From: Flavisolibacter nicotianae | GTDB taxonomy: Bacteria; Bacteroidota; Bacteroidia; Chitinophagales; Chitinophagaceae | Direction: 5' to 3' | Assembly (NCBI RefSeq): GCF_003628535.1 | Contig: NZ_RBCI01000002.1 | Location: 701,675-765,674 of the forward strand | DNA: 64,000 nucleotides | Shown here: piece after piece, positions 47,482 through 56,585 of the stretch | Numbering within the stretch: the stretch's first letter is position 1 | Layout of the letters: every line of letters begins with the position of its first letter | Translations under genes and position numbers: made by a program | The notes under the pieces: generated by a model | What the model saw: the letters and a program-made list of their open reading frames with translations, nothing else | What the model was told of the DNA's origin: nothing | The model's database searches: none

Positions 47482-49004
47482 GGCAATTGCTCCAGTGCCG
47501 CTTCAATCCGGTTGACGGTTTCTTCTTTGCCCAGTATTTCGGCGATGTCAAATACCGGCGGACCAAATTTTCCGCCAACAAGCATAAGACGCATCGGGAG
47601 CTGCAATTCGCCGGGTTTTATTCCGGCGCCTTCTGCCAGGTTTTTAAAGAGTGCTTCCAGCGTTGCGGCCTTCCAGTCGCTTACGCTGCGTAGCGGGTGA
47701 CCGAGTGCTGTAAAAAATGCTTTTTTGTCGCTGTTCCACTTGGCCATTACCGGTGCAAAGTCAATTGTTTTTGGTGCCCGGAAAAAGAACGAACTGTGTT
47801 CCCAGAAGTCGGGTAACAGCGTACAGCGGTCTTTTACCAATTCCAGTATTTTTTCGAGGTAGGCATCATCCTGGATGGCCAGGCCTTTTTCTTCAAAAAT
47901 GGATTTGACCTTTTGACTGTAGGCTGTTGCCGGCAGCTTCTTGATCCATTCGTGGTTGAACCATTTGGCTTTTTCAAAATCGAATTTGGCGCCGCCGCTG
48001 TGCACTCGTTCAACGGAGAATTTTTGCACCAGTTCGTCTTTCGTAAAGACTTCCTGTTCCGTTCCATCGTTCCAACCCAACACGGCCAGCATGTTAATGA
48101 ATGCTTCGGGCAAAAAGCCCCGTTCGCGAAAGCCTTCGGTCAGTTCGCCGGTTTTGGGATCTTTCCAGTTCATGGCAAAAACCGGGAAGCCATACTTGGC
48201 TCCATCGCGTTTGCTCAGTTTCCCGCTCGGGCCCAGGATGAGTGGAAGGTGAGCCCATAGCGGCATTTTGTCTTCGCCAAACAAATGGCGCCACAACAGT
48301 ACATGCACAGGTGCACTGGGCAGCCATTCTTCACCGCGAAAGGCGTGGGTGATCTGCATGAGAAAGTCATCCACGACAACCGCCAGGTGATAGGTCGGCA
48401 TGCCGTCGGCTTTCAGCAATACTTTGTCATCCACCACCGAAGTATCAAAGCTCACTTCTCCGCGGATCATATCCGTGAACGAAACCGTTTCCTCTTCGGG
48501 CATTTTGATGCGCACCACGTGTGCCGTTCCCTGCTGCAAGAGGCTTTCCACTTCTTCTTTGGAAAGCGTGAGGGAGTTGCGCATTTGTGTGCGGACCGTG
48601 CGATCGTATTGTGGCGAGGGGTTTTCGGCTGTCCGTAACCGGTTGCGCATCGCATCCAGTTCTTCTGCAGTATCAAAGGCGTAGTAGGCCACACCTTTTG
48701 CCACCAGTTCTTCTGCATACCGGCGGTAACTTTCCTTGCGTTCGCTCTGGCGGTAGGGGCCAAAGCTGCCGCCATGCTGTGTGCTTTCGTCGGGCTCCAG
48801 ACCGCACCACTTCAGGGTTTCAAAGATGTATTCTTCAGCGCCGGGGACATAGCGGCTTTGGTCTGTATCCTCAATGCGAAGAATAAAATCGCCTCCGTGC
48901 TGTTTGGCAAATAAATAATTGTACAAAACCGTGCGAACGCCTCCCAGGTGTAAACCGCCTGTCGGACTTGGTGCAAACCGAACGCGGACTTTCTTTTCTG
49001 TCAT
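47478..49004 (-). CDS. gltX: Glutamyl-tRNA synthetase
   Basis: Charges tRNA-Glu with glutamate. The 508-residue protein is full length. It has the class I HIGH-type motif (FAPSPTGGLHLGGVRT), the tRNA-acceptor region YDRTVRTQMRNSLTL, and the KMSKS-type loop GKLSKRDGAKYGFPVF. The C-terminal anticodon-binding domain covers about 340-508. It ends at a stop codon that overlaps the end of the convergent aldo/keto reductase gene. Confidence 0.97.
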   Translation of the reverse strand: MTEKKVRVRFAPSPTGGLHLGGVRTVLYNYLFAKQHGGDFILRIEDTDQSRYVPGAEEYIFETLKWCGLEPDESTQHGGSFGPYRQSERKESYRRYAEELVAKGVAYYAFDTAEELDAMRNRLRTAENPSPQYDRTVRTQMRNSLTLSKEEVESLLQQGTAHVVRIKMPEEETVSFTDMIRGEVSFDTSVVDDKVLLKADGMPTYHLAVVVDDFLMQITHAFRGEEWLPSAPVHVLLWRHLFGEDKMPLWAHLPLILGPSGKLSKRDGAKYGFPVFAMNWKDPKTGELTEGFRERGFLPEAFINMLAVLGWNDGTEQEVFTKDELVQKFSVERVHSGGAKFDFEKAKWFNHEWIKKLPATAYSQKVKSIFEEKGLAIQDDAYLEKILELVKDRCTLLPDFWEHSSFFFRAPKTIDFAPVMAKWNSDKKAFFTALGHPLRSVSDWKAATLEALFKNLAEGAGIKPGELQLPMRLMLVGGKFGPPVFDIAEILGKEETVNRIEAALEQLP

Positions 49005-49008
49005 CCGG

Positions 49009-49016
49009 CAAAAATA
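49009..49016 (-). promoter_or_regulatory. Bacteroidota -7 box for gltX
   Basis: The minus strand reads TATTTTTGCCGGATG, a perfect TAnnTTTG box with only four bases before the ATG, another leaderless arrangement. Confidence 0.6.
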
Positions 49017-49181
49017 GGTTGAGAATGCCTGAACTGCCGTAAGGGAATGAACGAAGGGATTGGGCCAGCCTTTCCGCTTTCATTAGTGCAACCAACCGTG
49101 CGTTGTGGGGATGACTGCCACGGGAATTGCAGGGCCGCTGACACTGTTTCGCTCTTTCAGCCTGGCCTATCTTTACACGGC

Positions 49182-49811
49182 ATGCACAAATTCTTTTTAA
49201 AAATACCGTGGTGGGTCAGGAAACTCTATCCCACTTACTTATGGAAAATGCCGGCAAAAGAGAAAGTGCTTTATCTCACTTTCGATGATGGCCCGCACCC
49301 GGAAATAACACCCTGGGTGTTAAGTGAGCTGAAAAGCTATGGTGCAGAAGCAACGTTTTTTTGCATTGGGAAAAATGTCGAGCAGTATCCTGGTGTTTAC
49401 CAGTCGATCGTAGCCGCAGGACATTCAACCGGTAACCATACCTACTCGCATAAGAACGGTTGGAAAACCACTGATACAGATTACCTCCAGGACATACTAA
49501 AGGCAAGCGCTGTCATCGACAGCAAGCTTTTCCGGCCGCCCTATGGCCGTATCCGCAGGCGGCAGGCCAGGGCCATACCAATGGCAATGGGCCGGCAGGA
49601 GGCAAGCGTTGTGATGTGGGATGTGTTGAGTGCCGATTTCGATCGGACCGTGTCCCCGGAGCAATGTGCCGCGATTGTTGTAAAGCATGCGGGGCCGGGT
49701 TCATTGGTTGTTTTTCACGACAGCGAGAAGGCCTTTCCCAACCTTCGCTATGCATTGCCGCAGGTGCTGGACTATTTTTCAAAAAAGGGCTATTTGTTCA
49801 AAAAACTTTGA
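49182..49811 (+). CDS. Polysaccharide deacetylase (NodB domain)
   Basis: A 209-residue deacetylase with the NodB motifs: TFDDGPHPEITPWVL (catalytic Asp and metal Asp), STGNHTYSH (metal His pair), RPPYGR, WDVLSADFD and LVVFHDSEKA. It removes acetyl groups from N-acetylglucosamine-type sugars in cell wall or capsule. No clear signal peptide is seen, although KIPWWVRKLYPTYLWK at the start could be a membrane-proximal anchor. The ATG at 49182 follows a TATCTTTA box. Confidence 0.9.
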   Translation: MHKFFLKIPWWVRKLYPTYLWKMPAKEKVLYLTFDDGPHPEITPWVLSELKSYGAEATFFCIGKNVEQYPGVYQSIVAAGHSTGNHTYSHKNGWKTTDTDYLQDILKASAVIDSKLFRPPYGRIRRRQARAIPMAMGRQEASVVMWDVLSADFDRTVSPEQCAAIVVKHAGPGSLVVFHDSEKAFPNLRYALPQVLDYFSKKGYLFKKL

Positions 49812-49830
49812 GGCCGTCTAAAAATAATTT

Positions 49831-49860
49831 GGGCCTGGGTAGAAACCCTGGCCCGTTTTT
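49831..49860 (+). terminator. Terminator after the polysaccharide deacetylase gene
   Basis: GGGCCTGGGT and ACCCTGGCCC pair around AGAA with one T-T mismatch, followed by GTTTTT. Confidence 0.8.
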
Positions 49861-49908
49861 AATCCGTACCCTATGAAAACTAATTTAAAGATATAAAGTT
49901 TTTTTTAA

Positions 49909-50820
49909 TTAGTGCAAAGTTATTTGGCGTGAAATACCGTTGATTGTCAACAAAGCTTTGTTGTCGCAGGTGCCGTTTCCAAAGTCCAGAATGCCCACCC
50001 ATGGCGTGTTTGCGGGCAAGCCATTGCGCACGGTTTTGACGCTTCCCTTTGAAAACCAACGGCAAGTAAAACGTTTGATCAGCGGTTCCTGGATTTCGGA
50101 ACTCCAGGAAACCAGCAGGCTTCCTCTTTTGGTTTTGCCGGTGCTGTTTCCGGTAATACTGAAAATATCGTCGCCGGGCAGCAGGGTGGCATTTCCTTCG
50201 ATCTGCGTGTGGAGGCGGGTGGCATTCCACTCTTCGTAATTGTCGTGGGGTTTGGAAATTTTCGCATTGATAACCTCCATCTTGAATTGTCGCTGGAGCG
50301 ATGCGGGAGCCGTCGTATTGGTAATGCGGTGGGTGCCCTGAACGGCAAACGAGTCGATGGTGAAGTTATCAAACGTTGTGGTGGCCGATTTGCCGGCTTC
50401 CCGTAGCGGACCGGTATAGACAGTGGTGATTTTTCCCGAGCGGAGATGGCCGTGACTCAGGCAGCCGGTTCCAAAATCGATTGTTACGGTTTTCGGAAAA
50501 ACAAAGGGCTGCAGCGGAACAATGGTGACTTTCACACAGGAAGGAATCGAGTCTGTTTTCTGTGTGCGGCTGTCACCTGCAACGCGGCCAAAAATTCCTA
50601 CGCCGCCGATGCCCAGTTCATTATCCACGCCCATTACGTTGTCAAATACATCATTGAAAGCAAACTGGGATTCCACTTCCGATTCAGCAGAAAATTGCGC
50701 AACCTGGTCTTCTTCCTGGGTGGAAAGGGTGTCGCTGGATTCTTTTTTACACCCTGCAATCAGCAAAGCCATCATGCCGGCAGCCGTCATCATTCGGGTA
50801 AGGAATGAAGTTTTTTTCAT
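49909..50820 (-). CDS. Predicted lipoprotein of unknown function
   Basis: A 303-residue protein from ATG 50820 with lipoprotein signal KKTSFLTRMMTAAGMMALLIAGC, Cys at about 24, followed by KKESSD and an acidic linker. The mature part is beta-rich and has paired phrases in its two halves: TVTIDFGTGCLSHGHLRSG and VGILDFGNGTCDNKALLTI. Both contain DFG.G.C, suggesting an internal repeat with one Cys in each half. No known family is recognised. Confidence 0.65.
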   Translation of the reverse strand: MKKTSFLTRMMTAAGMMALLIAGCKKESSDTLSTQEEDQVAQFSAESEVESQFAFNDVFDNVMGVDNELGIGGVGIFGRVAGDSRTQKTDSIPSCVKVTIVPLQPFVFPKTVTIDFGTGCLSHGHLRSGKITTVYTGPLREAGKSATTTFDNFTIDSFAVQGTHRITNTTAPASLQRQFKMEVINAKISKPHDNYEEWNATRLHTQIEGNATLLPGDDIFSITGNSTGKTKRGSLLVSWSSEIQEPLIKRFTCRWFSKGSVKTVRNGLPANTPWVGILDFGNGTCDNKALLTINGISRQITLH

Positions 50821-50904
50821 AACCATTGTTTTAGTGCGCTCGTAAGAAGGGTTTAAAATAAGCAGGTTTAAAGCAATTTTAAATTTTTTTGGCAGCTTTG
50901 GGGG

Positions 50905-51681
50905 ATGCAAGCCGTATTAATCGATACCCATGCACATATTTACCTGCCCGAATTCGATGCCGACCGCGAAAGCATCGTGAAGCGGGCAGAAGCCGCCGGC
51001 GTGAAAGCCATTTATTTACCCGCCATTGATTCGTCCACGCACGAAGCCATGCTGCGCACAGAACAGGATTACCCCGCATGCCGCAGCATGATCGGGCTGC
51101 ATCCCTGTTCGGTCAAGGAAGACTTTGAGAACGAAATAGCCATAGTTGAAGACTACCTGCAGCAGCGGCCGTTTGCTGCCATTGGCGAGATCGGGTTGGA
51201 TTTTTACTGGGATACGACGTTCACCCGGCAGCAATATGCCGCCTTTCACCGTCAAATAGAACTGGCACTCCGGTACAACCTGCCGATTGCCGTCCATTCC
51301 CGCAATGCAACGGACGAATGCATTGACGTGGTGAGCCAGTATCCCGGCTTGCGGGGTGTTTTTCATTGCTTTTCGGGCAACGAAGAACAGGGGCGGAAAC
51401 TTATGGCACTCCAATTCCAATTGGGCATCGGTGGCGTAGTAACATTCAAAAATGCCGGGCTTGACAAAGTGGTGCAGGCAGTGGGCTTGTCGCATCTTAT
51501 TTTGGAAACCGACGCTCCTTACCTGGCACCGGTTCCCCATCGTGGCAAACGGAACGAACCGTCCTACACTTCGCTGGTGGCCGAAAAACTGGCCGGTTTG
51601 CTGGCAACCAGCGTGGATGAAATCGCAAAAATTACGACGGGCAATGCAAAAAAGCTGTTTCGGATGGTAGAGAACCCTTAA
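50905..51681 (+). CDS. tatD: TatD family metal-dependent hydrolase
   Basis: A 258-residue TIM-barrel nuclease/hydrolase. The metal ligands are all present: DTHAHIYL, GEIGLDFYWD, AVHSRNATDE, VFHCFSG and LETDAPYLAPVPHRGKRNEP. TatD proteins act as DNases. It ends 18 bases before tRNA-Ser, so the element described below did not disturb it. Confidence 0.95.
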   Translation: MQAVLIDTHAHIYLPEFDADRESIVKRAEAAGVKAIYLPAIDSSTHEAMLRTEQDYPACRSMIGLHPCSVKEDFENEIAIVEDYLQQRPFAAIGEIGLDFYWDTTFTRQQYAAFHRQIELALRYNLPIAVHSRNATDECIDVVSQYPGLRGVFHCFSGNEEQGRKLMALQFQLGIGGVVTFKNAGLDKVVQAVGLSHLILETDAPYLAPVPHRGKRNEPSYTSLVAEKLAGLLATSVDEIAKITTGNAKKLFRMVENP

Positions 51682-51699
51682 TTTTGCCACCCTTCCGTA

Positions 51700-51787
51700 G
51701 GAGACTTGTCCGAGTGGTTGAAGGAGCACGCCTGGAAAGTGTGTATACCTCTAAAGGGTATCGAGGGTTCGAATCCCTCAGTCTCCG
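51700..51787 (+). tRNA. tRNA-Ser(GGA)
   Basis: The acceptor arm pairs GGAGACT with AGTCTCC. The anticodon stem CACGC/GTGTG encloses loop CTGGAAA, anticodon GGA, reading UCC and UCU. There is a long variable arm as expected for serine, and the T-arm has GGTTCGAATCC. CCA is not encoded. Its 3' end is the likely attachment site of the element that starts immediately downstream. Confidence 0.95.
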
Positions 51788-51813
51788 CAAAAATCAATGT
51801 CAAACGAAGTCAA

Positions 51814-51847
51814 ACACCTGCAAATCAACTGAATTGCAGGTGTTTTT
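51814..51847 (+). terminator. Terminator after tRNA-Ser
   Basis: ACACCTGCAA and TTGCAGGTGT pair perfectly around ATCAACTGAA, and the 3' arm runs into TTTTT. Confidence 0.8.
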
Positions 51848-51891
51848 GTTTTACTCCGTTGTCAAAATCACCCCAAAAAAAGCCAAAAACT

Positions 51892-51936
51892 AGTGAGTAA
51901 TTCGTGAGTTGTTAAGCCAACAGGAATTTACTCACT
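51892..51936. repeat. Inverted repeat AGTGAGTAATTC / GAATTTACTCACT upstream of the integrase
   Basis: Two near-identical 12-13-base blocks in opposite orientation, about 20 bases apart, between the tRNA and the integrase. A second palindrome, GTTCAGAATTTGAAC, lies nearby at about 51968-51982. Such blocks are where tyrosine integrases of this class place arm-type binding sites. Confidence 0.45.
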
Positions 51937-52038
51937 GAACAGGAGCTAATGGGTTGATTTTTAACCAGTTCAGAATTTGAACAGCTCACTTTTTCACTCT
52001 TGCAGATCGTAAATTGTTAACCCCTAAAAACAAGTACG

Positions 52039-53274
52039 ATGTTGGAGAAAAGTTTTGGGCTTTTGTTTTACCTGAAAAAGCCAAAGAATTACCAAAAGGG
52101 CAACATGCCCATTTACATGCGCATTACGGTTGATGGTACGGCCAAAGAAATTTCCACAAGCCGGGAGTGGGACCCTGCAAAATGGAATGTGCACGGACAA
52201 AGAGCCGCTGGGACCAAGGAAGAAAGCAAAGCATTGAACATTTTCCTGAACACGCTGCAAGCCAAAGTATACCAGGCAAGGCGTCAACTGCTGGAAGACA
52301 ACAAAACGATCACGGCTGAATTGCTAAAGAACATTTTGAAGGGAAAAACAGAACGAGCAAAGATGCTCATGGAGGAGTTCCATTATCACAATGAGCAGGT
52401 GAAAAGCCTGATAGGAAAAGAGTATGCGCCGGCAACGTTAACCCGTTTCAAAACGACCTTGGAACATACCAAATCCTTCATGCAATGGAAATACGGCCTT
52501 ACAGATATAGAGATCGGAAGTATTGATTTTGAGTTCATCACCGAGTTTGAATTCTGGTTCAAAAGCGTTCGAAGGTGTGGACATAATACAACGATGAAAT
52601 ACCTTGGAAACTTCAGGAAAGTAATCAACCGATGCATCCGCAACGGCTGGCTCGCAAAAGACCCTTTCATGAGTTTTAAAATGACCAAGCGGGAGGTGGA
52701 AAAAGAGTTTCTGTCAGAGGACGAACTGCAGCGTATTAGGGATAAGGAATTTTCTGCGGAGCGGCTAAGCCAAGTGCGGGATATTTTTCTTTTTTGCTGC
52801 TTCACCGGTCTTGCATACGCTGACGTGAAGAAACTACACCGTTCAGAAATTTGCATTGGTCTTGATGGCGAAAAGTGGATCTTCACCAACCGCAGGAAAA
52901 CTGATACAGTTTCACGTATTCCGCTTTTGCCTTTTGCACTGGAAATCATTGACCGGTATGCTGACTGCCTGAAATGTGCAGGGAAAGGGCTGGTGCTCCC
53001 GGTTCCAAGCAATCAGAAGATGAATGCCTATTTGAAGGAAATCGCAGATGTGTGTGTCATCACTAAGCCACTGACTTCTCACATTGCACGGCATACATTT
53101 GCAACAACCATAACGCTTAGCAATGGAGTGCCGATTGAGAGTGTATCCAAAATGCTGGGCCATACCAACCTGCGTACAACGCAGCACTATGCAAAGATTC
53201 TTGACCGGAAGGTGAGCGACGATATGCAGGCGCTAAAACAAAAGCTCAAACTGGTGCATCAAAAAGCCTCATAG
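52039..53274 (+). CDS. int: Tyrosine integrase of the Bacteroides conjugative-element type
   Basis: A 411-residue site-specific recombinase that would integrate and excise the element at tRNA-Ser. It has an N-terminal arm-binding part (YLKKPKNYQKGNMPIYMRIT), a SAM-like core-binding part (about 105-200, DIEIGSIDFEFITEFEFWF), and a catalytic domain with HIARHTFATT and LGHTNLRTTQHYAKI holding the tyrosine. The first catalytic Arg, normally in TGLR, is Ala here (CFTGLAYADV), as in the IntDOT-type group. The next gene is convergent. Confidence 0.92.
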   Translation: MLEKSFGLLFYLKKPKNYQKGNMPIYMRITVDGTAKEISTSREWDPAKWNVHGQRAAGTKEESKALNIFLNTLQAKVYQARRQLLEDNKTITAELLKNILKGKTERAKMLMEEFHYHNEQVKSLIGKEYAPATLTRFKTTLEHTKSFMQWKYGLTDIEIGSIDFEFITEFEFWFKSVRRCGHNTTMKYLGNFRKVINRCIRNGWLAKDPFMSFKMTKREVEKEFLSEDELQRIRDKEFSAERLSQVRDIFLFCCFTGLAYADVKKLHRSEICIGLDGEKWIFTNRRKTDTVSRIPLLPFALEIIDRYADCLKCAGKGLVLPVPSNQKMNAYLKEIADVCVITKPLTSHIARHTFATTITLSNGVPIESVSKMLGHTNLRTTQHYAKILDRKVSDDMQALKQKLKLVHQKAS

Positions 53275-53340
53275 ATAATCACGTACTTTATTTGCAGACC
53301 TGTTTTCACACAGAAGATAGCGAGTGGAAATGGGTCTTTT

Positions 53341-55323
53341 TTATTCCTTGCGGATGATCTTTTCACTGAGTTCCGGGGTGTCCATCATGCGTTCGATTTC
53401 GGTTTGTACCAGATCCAAAATGTCTTTTTTAATCTGCCGGAAATTTTCTCTAATTAAATTTTCATTTACCTCCGCAACCTGCGGCAACGCCTGATACGTT
53501 CGACTTTCTTTAGCCAGCTCGTTATAGTTGTTGATGATCTCTGCGCAGAAAGTTTTCAGAGCGATTTTTTGGTCGGGATTATCAGCCACTATGCCGACAA
53601 ATTCGCCGCTGGAAAGAGAGGATATTTTACTGACCGGTACCGCCATTTCCAGCTGTTTGGAATCCGTGATGCTGGTGTCACTGCGGCCGGTGGAAATACT
53701 TTGTCTGTCTTGCATGGTTTTGCCAAATTTCTCCGAGAGATTTTTGGCTGTGTCACCGCTCACTTGTCCACTGATAACATTACCCACAACATTTAAGATT
53801 ACGTCGGCCTGTTCTTTGCCATAGTGAAGCCGGAGCTGACTGGCATCCTGTACGGTCAACGTAGTTGCAACTTTGTTGCTTCGTGCTGTAGCAATTAGAC
53901 TGTCGATACCGTTAAAATAGAGCGTTGGAAATTCATCAAAAAGCAGGCTGCATTTTAGTCCATTCTTTCTGTTGACCATGCGGGTCAACGCAGTTGTATA
54001 AAGTGAGAGGACGGCGCCATAGGTAGCGGATTTCTGGGGATTGCTGCCCATGCAGACCACCTTTGGAGTAGTCGGATTATTGATATCCAAGGTGAAATCC
54101 GAGCCGGAAAGCACCCAGTAAAGGGAAGGAGAGGAGAGGCGGGAGAGGCTGATCTTGGCCGAGGCAATCTGCCCTTCCAGTTGTTCTTTGGCATCGTTGA
54201 GGTAAGCGGAGACAAAGGGGTTGATCAGCACTTCGATCTCGGGTTCAGCCCGGAGAATGGAAAAGAGCTTGTCATAGCCCACCTGCGCCAGTTCAATGAC
54301 GTGTGGAAGCGTGCAATATTTGCCCTCTTTATACCGGCGTAAAAACCAGATCAGGCCGGTGACAAAGTTGATGGGTGACTCAACGAAAAAGTCGCCGCCT
54401 TTCTGGATCCACTCCCGGTTCAGCCCCAGCATAATGGTGCGCGAGGATTCGGCTGCATCTGTGATGTCCAGCATTGTTTCTACTGCAAGAGGATTACAGC
54501 GGTGAGAGCGGGACAGGACATCAAAGTTGATGACGTAAAAAGCAGGAGGTGCAGGGTACCCATTTTTGTAGTGGAGGAAGTGGTTGTAAGCTATGTCAGT
54601 GAGATCGGGGAACTTGAAGTCGTACACGAACATAGCAAAGCCTTTTTGCAGGTGTTGGTCGATGATATGCCGGATGATAAAATATGTTTTGCCGCTGCCG
54701 GGTGTGCCCATCACCAACAGGCCACGAAAAGGATTGATGATATTGATCCAGCTACGACGCAACTTGCCTTTCAGGTTGTAGCGGGCCGGCAGGTTGATGG
54801 AGAATTCATTTTGCAACAATCGCTCCTCCTGAGGAAAGGTTTCGTTGACGGCATTGAACACCTCTGGGCTTAGTTTCTGCTGAATAATCCGGGAGAGCAG
54901 CGTGCCACCGGTCAGTACCAGAAGAAAGCCCACAGTAGCAGAGCCGATGTAAGTAAGAGCGATGGTCTTAATAGGTGCCTTTAGAAGCAACGCCACAGCG
55001 CTTCCAAAGTAAAGCAGCAAGCCTGCGCCAATATAAATTAGGACCGCTTTGGACTTCACTTTCTGATCTTTTCTTCCCCTTACCCCCACAAGCGAAATCA
55101 CAAGGAAAAGCAAGGCAATCAATTTGGCTTTGAGGAAGGGTTGGAAAAGACCTGTCCTTGCTACATTTTTCAGCAGGTTATCTGTCAGCTCCCTTCTTAG
55201 TTGCCAGTGGACAAAAAGGCCATAACACTCGTAATAAAAGTGCAGCAACAGCACCACAACGCTGATCAGTCTTGTCAAGTCCATGATCTTGCGGAGTCCT
55301 TGTTCGTTTTCTCCGGTCTGCAT
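53341..55323 (-). CDS. TraG/VirD4-type coupling ATPase
   Basis: A 660-residue inner-membrane ATPase that brings the relaxase-DNA complex to the transfer channel. It has an N-terminal membrane region with several helices (about 13-130, including HFYYECYGLF, the YWFCY-domain style), Walker A GTPGSGKT at about 205, Walker B CSLLFDEFPTL, and a C-terminal helical part. It follows the relaxase gene by 11 bases. Confidence 0.88.
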   Translation of the reverse strand: MQTGENEQGLRKIMDLTRLISVVVLLLHFYYECYGLFVHWQLRRELTDNLLKNVARTGLFQPFLKAKLIALLFLVISLVGVRGRKDQKVKSKAVLIYIGAGLLLYFGSAVALLLKAPIKTIALTYIGSATVGFLLVLTGGTLLSRIIQQKLSPEVFNAVNETFPQEERLLQNEFSINLPARYNLKGKLRRSWINIINPFRGLLVMGTPGSGKTYFIIRHIIDQHLQKGFAMFVYDFKFPDLTDIAYNHFLHYKNGYPAPPAFYVINFDVLSRSHRCNPLAVETMLDITDAAESSRTIMLGLNREWIQKGGDFFVESPINFVTGLIWFLRRYKEGKYCTLPHVIELAQVGYDKLFSILRAEPEIEVLINPFVSAYLNDAKEQLEGQIASAKISLSRLSSPSLYWVLSGSDFTLDINNPTTPKVVCMGSNPQKSATYGAVLSLYTTALTRMVNRKNGLKCSLLFDEFPTLYFNGIDSLIATARSNKVATTLTVQDASQLRLHYGKEQADVILNVVGNVISGQVSGDTAKNLSEKFGKTMQDRQSISTGRSDTSITDSKQLEMAVPVSKISSLSSGEFVGIVADNPDQKIALKTFCAEIINNYNELAKESRTYQALPQVAEVNENLIRENFRQIKKDILDLVQTEIERMMDTPELSEKIIRKE

Positions 55324-55334
55324 ACATCAGGGTT

Positions 55335-56585
55335 TTAGAGTTTCCTGCGTTTGCGTTTCTGTCTTTTCAGTTCAACGGGTACATTCATCGGCTGCGCTTC
55401 GGGCCTTAAAAGCCGGTCTAAAATGGAAAGGGCTACATCTTTGTTCCACCTTGTATTTTGTTCGGTAGAAACCTTTTGGGAATGTGCTTGTGATTGTTTT
55501 AGTTGCGATTTTTCTTCCTTGCTGATGGTTTGCGCAATACCGCACCTTTCCAGCACGCCTTTCGCGCTGTAGGGCTTTCCCAGATCACTGCCGTTGAACA
55601 CGCACCGCGTGCGTTGATCGATGTAGGTGAGGCCATAGACAAAGCCCTCTTCATTTTGCCGGATCACCAGGGATATGTTTTCCTTTTGCAATGCTTTTTC
55701 CAGTGAGGAGAGGCTTCCGGGTGGTCTGATCATCACCCAGTCAATAGATGATTGCAGCTGCTTTTTGTAGGCTTGTTTCTGGACCTCATTTTCCCGGAAC
55801 CGCCCTTCCATGTAGGAGAGTGTTGGCCTGTTGTAGATAGCACTTGCTTTTACCGGCACACCTACCTTGTTTCCCTTTTCATCGAGTATGCGGTAAACCA
55901 GTCCATGGTTCCGGTAAATGACGCTATTTTCAGGGCCTCTGTCCGCTAGAACATTGTAGGGCCGGAGCGCTGCATTCAGTTCCTGAAGCGAGGCATACTT
56001 GTAGTGCGGTAGAACGGTGTCCAGCACACTGGTGATGGCTCTTTTGGTGGGCTGTTTTCCGTAGACGGCTTTCTGTACAGGGGAGCTTTGCTCCACCGCA
56101 ACTCTGTTATTTTTCTGGTCTGCTGCTTTCACCAGGCCAAACTGTAATTCCAACTCTTTTCTGGCTTTTTCCGAAGCGCCTTTTCCCAGGTTGTGCAGGG
56201 TTATTCGTTTGCCATCGCGTTGAATGTTGGTGGCGACAAGGTGCAGGTGCGGATGACCGGCATCTCGGTGCTCGTACACGAGAAATGGTTGGGCAGAAAA
56301 GCCGATCTTTTCCATATAAGCAGTGGCAATTTCCTTGAGCTTTTCTTCCGGTAATTGCTCTCCCTCGGCGAAGTTGAGCGAGATGTGAACCGTGTTCGTA
56401 GTTGCCCGGCTGTTTAGTTGAATAAGGCTTTCAAACCGAGCCAGTTTCTCATAGAAATTAAGGTTTTTGGCTTCCTTCAAAAAGCCACTTGCCAAAAGAC
56501 ATTTTGCCTTGTCTTGCCCAACCTTTTGTTCGTTGTAATTGAGAACTCGTTTGATGCTCGAAGGCACTGTTATTTTTGCAACCAC
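55335..56585 (-). CDS. Relaxase/mobilisation nuclease (MobB-like)
   Basis: A 416-residue DNA-nicking protein that starts transfer at oriT. It has the HUH metal motif in YEHRDAGHPHLHLV, a conserved start (MVAKITVPSSIKRVLNYNEQK) and a catalytic Tyr candidate in the first 40 residues (VLNYNEQ or FYEKLAR). The basic C-terminus ends RQKRKRRKL. The start is a GTG that overlaps the end of the MobC-like gene by 16 bases. The product is presumed to act with both neighbours. Confidence 0.88.
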   Translation of the reverse strand: MVAKITVPSSIKRVLNYNEQKVGQDKAKCLLASGFLKEAKNLNFYEKLARFESLIQLNSRATTNTVHISLNFAEGEQLPEEKLKEIATAYMEKIGFSAQPFLVYEHRDAGHPHLHLVATNIQRDGKRITLHNLGKGASEKARKELELQFGLVKAADQKNNRVAVEQSSPVQKAVYGKQPTKRAITSVLDTVLPHYKYASLQELNAALRPYNVLADRGPENSVIYRNHGLVYRILDEKGNKVGVPVKASAIYNRPTLSYMEGRFRENEVQKQAYKKQLQSSIDWVMIRPPGSLSSLEKALQKENISLVIRQNEEGFVYGLTYIDQRTRCVFNGSDLGKPYSAKGVLERCGIAQTISKEEKSQLKQSQAHSQKVSTEQNTRWNKDVALSILDRLLRPEAQPMNVPVELKRQKRKRRKL

